Shown piece after piece: positions 13,717-17,362 of a stretch of DNA of 17,362 nucleotides. Source of the DNA: JANNHK01 sp034408875 (GTDB taxonomy: Bacteria > Actinomycetota > Acidimicrobiia > IMCC26256 > PALSA-610); assembly GCA_034408875.1 (NCBI GenBank), contig JAWXCJ010000217.1, positions 1 through 17,362 of the forward strand, read 5' to 3'. Position 1 is the stretch's first letter. Each line of letters starts with the position of its first letter. The notes beneath the pieces are model-generated. The model had not been told where the DNA came from. It worked only from the letters and a program-made list of their open reading frames with translations, and did no database searches. Position numbers and translations under genes: made by a program.

Positions 13717-15222
13717 TTAGCCGGCCACAAACGCCGGGGGCACCGCATCGGCCGCACAGGCGAGATCGGGCGGCACCGTCGGATCGGCGAGCCACGTCAG
13801 CCACTGCTGTGCGGAGCAGGGCGCGTCGCTGAACAGCACCCCGTGGCTCATGCCGTCCCACTCGGCGTAGCCCGCGTTCGGGAGCGCGGCGGCGACCGCC
13901 TCACCGCCCGCGGGCGGCGTGATCGGGTCGTAGCGCCCGGCGACGACCATCGTCGGCACGTCGACCGTGACCGGATCGTGGAACCCGTCTCCGACGGGTT
14001 CCACGTCCCACAGATCGCAGTACGCGTCGAATACCTCGATCACGAGGGAAGCGTTGCGGCCCGGCGCACCGATGATCGCGTCGTCCTCTTCCGCGAACGT
14101 GGGCATCGAGTCGGCGCACAAGACCGAAATGGTCGCGCCGTCGCTGAACCCGGTGGCCTCGGCGATCCCCTCTTGCGCGATCGCGGGAAGCGCCGAATAG
14201 TCACCGGCCGCGATTGCCTCGACGACCGTCGGCAGCAACGGGATCAGTTCGTAGTCGTAGAGCGCGGCGAACAACCCGGCGAGAGCGTCGGACCCGTCGA
14301 CCACGACGGTGACGACGCCGGCTTCGCCACCGAGATCGACCTCGCCGGTGAAGGGTTCGGCGTTGAGTTGTTCGTACGCGCGGTCCACCGCCGTCGCGAA
14401 GTCGGGGTACGCGGCCGCGCACGCCGTGTCGGCCAGGCAACCTTCGACGAGTTGCTCGATGCCGCTGTTGCCGTTCTCGACGAAGTACGACACCCCACCT
14501 ACGGCGGGCGCGACGACGCTGTCGAGGAGCGCCGTACGCACGTGTTCGGGGTACTCGCGCATGTAGGTCAGTGCGATACGGGTGCCGTACGAGACGCCGA
14601 ACAGGTTCCACTGTTCGACACCGAGGATCAGGCGCAAGCTTTCGAGATCGTCGGCGATGGCTTCGGAGTCGTACGCGTCGAGGTCGATGCCGTCGGCAAC
14701 GAGACGCTCCCGACACGCGGCCCACGCGTCCGCGCGTGAAGCCCGCTCGTCGTCATAACTCCCCGCCGCCGTGAAGCGGGCGAGAATGTCGGCGTCGACT
14801 TCGGGGCAATCAAGCGCCGGTTCCGACAACCCGCTCCCCCGCTGGTCGAACAGCACGACGTTGCGCGTCTCGAGAATCGGATCGTCGGCCCAATTCGACG
14901 TGCTACCCGTCGCGTCGCCACCGGGTCCGCCGTGCAGGTAGACGACCACATCGTTGGGCGGTTCGGGGGCGGTGCTGTAGAGCTCGACCACGGCGAGGCG
15001 GACCTCGGCCCCGTCGGGTTCGTCGCGGTTCTCGGGTACGACCACCCACGAGCACACGGCCGTGTCGGGCAACTGGTCGGCGTCGGGGCATTCCCGCTCT
15101 TCGATCGCGCCCGGCGCAACTGCCGGAGGCGGGGCGGGCGGAGTCCGGTCGTCATCGTCGCCGCCGCTACTGCACGACGCGACGAGGCCAACCGCGAGCA
15201 CGGCAACCAGAGGTCTGCGCAC
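13717..15222 (-). CDS. Secreted lipoprotein alpha/beta hydrolase (peptidase S33, tripeptidyl aminopeptidase-like)
   Basis: A 501-residue exported enzyme. The N-terminus MRRPLVAVLAVGLVASC is a short lipoprotein signal with lipobox VASC and acylated Cys17, followed by an Asp/Pro-rich spacer (22-37). The alpha/beta hydrolase core shows oxyanion-loop HGGPGG (97-102), FDQRGSGLSEP (125-135), nucleophile elbow GVSYG with Ser211, Asp432 in AGRYDP and His460 in GMSHGV. The C-terminal part resembles the TAP-like domain of Streptomyces tripeptidyl aminopeptidases; several cysteines suggest disulfides. I prefer the GTG at 15220-15222, which has GAAGG 6 bases upstream. The alternative GTG at 15256-15258 overlaps the infB stop as GTGA and adds 12 residues (513 in all). 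Its insertion between infB and ylxP is unusual. Confidence 0.9.
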   Translation of the reverse strand: MRRPLVAVLAVGLVASCSSGGDDDDRTPPAPPPAVAPGAIEERECPDADQLPDTAVCSWVVVPENRDEPDGAEVRLAVVELYSTAPEPPNDVVVYLHGGPGGDATGSTSNWADDPILETRNVVLFDQRGSGLSEPALDCPEVDADILARFTAAGSYDDERASRADAWAACRERLVADGIDLDAYDSEAIADDLESLRLILGVEQWNLFGVSYGTRIALTYMREYPEHVRTALLDSVVAPAVGGVSYFVENGNSGIEQLVEGCLADTACAAAYPDFATAVDRAYEQLNAEPFTGEVDLGGEAGVVTVVVDGSDALAGLFAALYDYELIPLLPTVVEAIAAGDYSALPAIAQEGIAEATGFSDGATISVLCADSMPTFAEEDDAIIGAPGRNASLVIEVFDAYCDLWDVEPVGDGFHDPVTVDVPTMVVAGRYDPITPPAGGEAVAAALPNAGYAEWDGMSHGVLFSDAPCSAQQWLTWLADPTVPPDLACAADAVPPAFVAG

Positions 15223-15254
15223 TCCTAACCTTCGCCACGCGAAGGTCGCCCGGA

Positions 15255-17362
<2,108 letters not shown>

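Overview
The window is about 17.4 kb of high-GC chromosomal DNA with frequent GTG and TTG starts, tight 1-4 base gene overlaps and actinobacterial gene orders (rpsO-pnp-M16 peptidase-dapB; infB-ylxP-rbfA-nrnA-truB-ribF). With the TIGR03086/DinB-like protein and the liv transporter this points to an Actinomycetota member. An Acidimicrobiia-like lineage is my best guess, an inference from overall protein flavour only. Nearly every base is accounted for by housekeeping genes. I see no phage, IS, CRISPR, tRNA or rRNA, and no gene-free stretch reaches 300 bases.

Layout. (1) Positions 1-1616, minus strand: a branched-chain amino acid ABC transporter block, livG-livF-livH, with livH running off the left edge. 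(2) 1702-2262, plus: a TIGR03086-type metal-binding DinB-like enzyme, divergent from livG. (3) A perfect 24-bp inverted repeat at 2260-2310 that contains the stop codons of both convergent neighbours. (4) 2308-7271, minus: rpsO, a clear intrinsic terminator, a structured pnp leader, pnp with a long Gly/Arg-rich tail, an M16 peptidase and dapB. (5) 7374-8183, minus: a TauE/SafE membrane exporter. (6) 8237-10329, plus: a complete bifunctional ribF overlapping aroC by one base. (7) 10310-17362, minus: the infB operon, in transcription order infB (its 5' end is outside the window), a lipoprotein alpha/beta hydrolase, ylxP (DUF503), rbfA, nrnA, truB and a second ribF-like gene whose riboflavin kinase half is degenerate.

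How the genes fit together. The infB operon serves translation initiation, ribosome maturation, tRNA modification and nanoRNA turnover. rpsO-pnp links a ribosomal protein to RNA decay. RibF makes FMN and FAD, and its overlapping neighbour AroC is an enzyme that needs reduced FMN. The most interesting points are the two RibF proteins converging on each other (one full, one apparently adenylyltransferase-only), a shared leaderless-promoter pattern in front of three GTG starts, the pnp leader whose ribosome binding site lies in a hairpin, the double-stop hairpin, and unusual G4/G5 motifs in IF2. I do not see a wholly new multi-gene system here.
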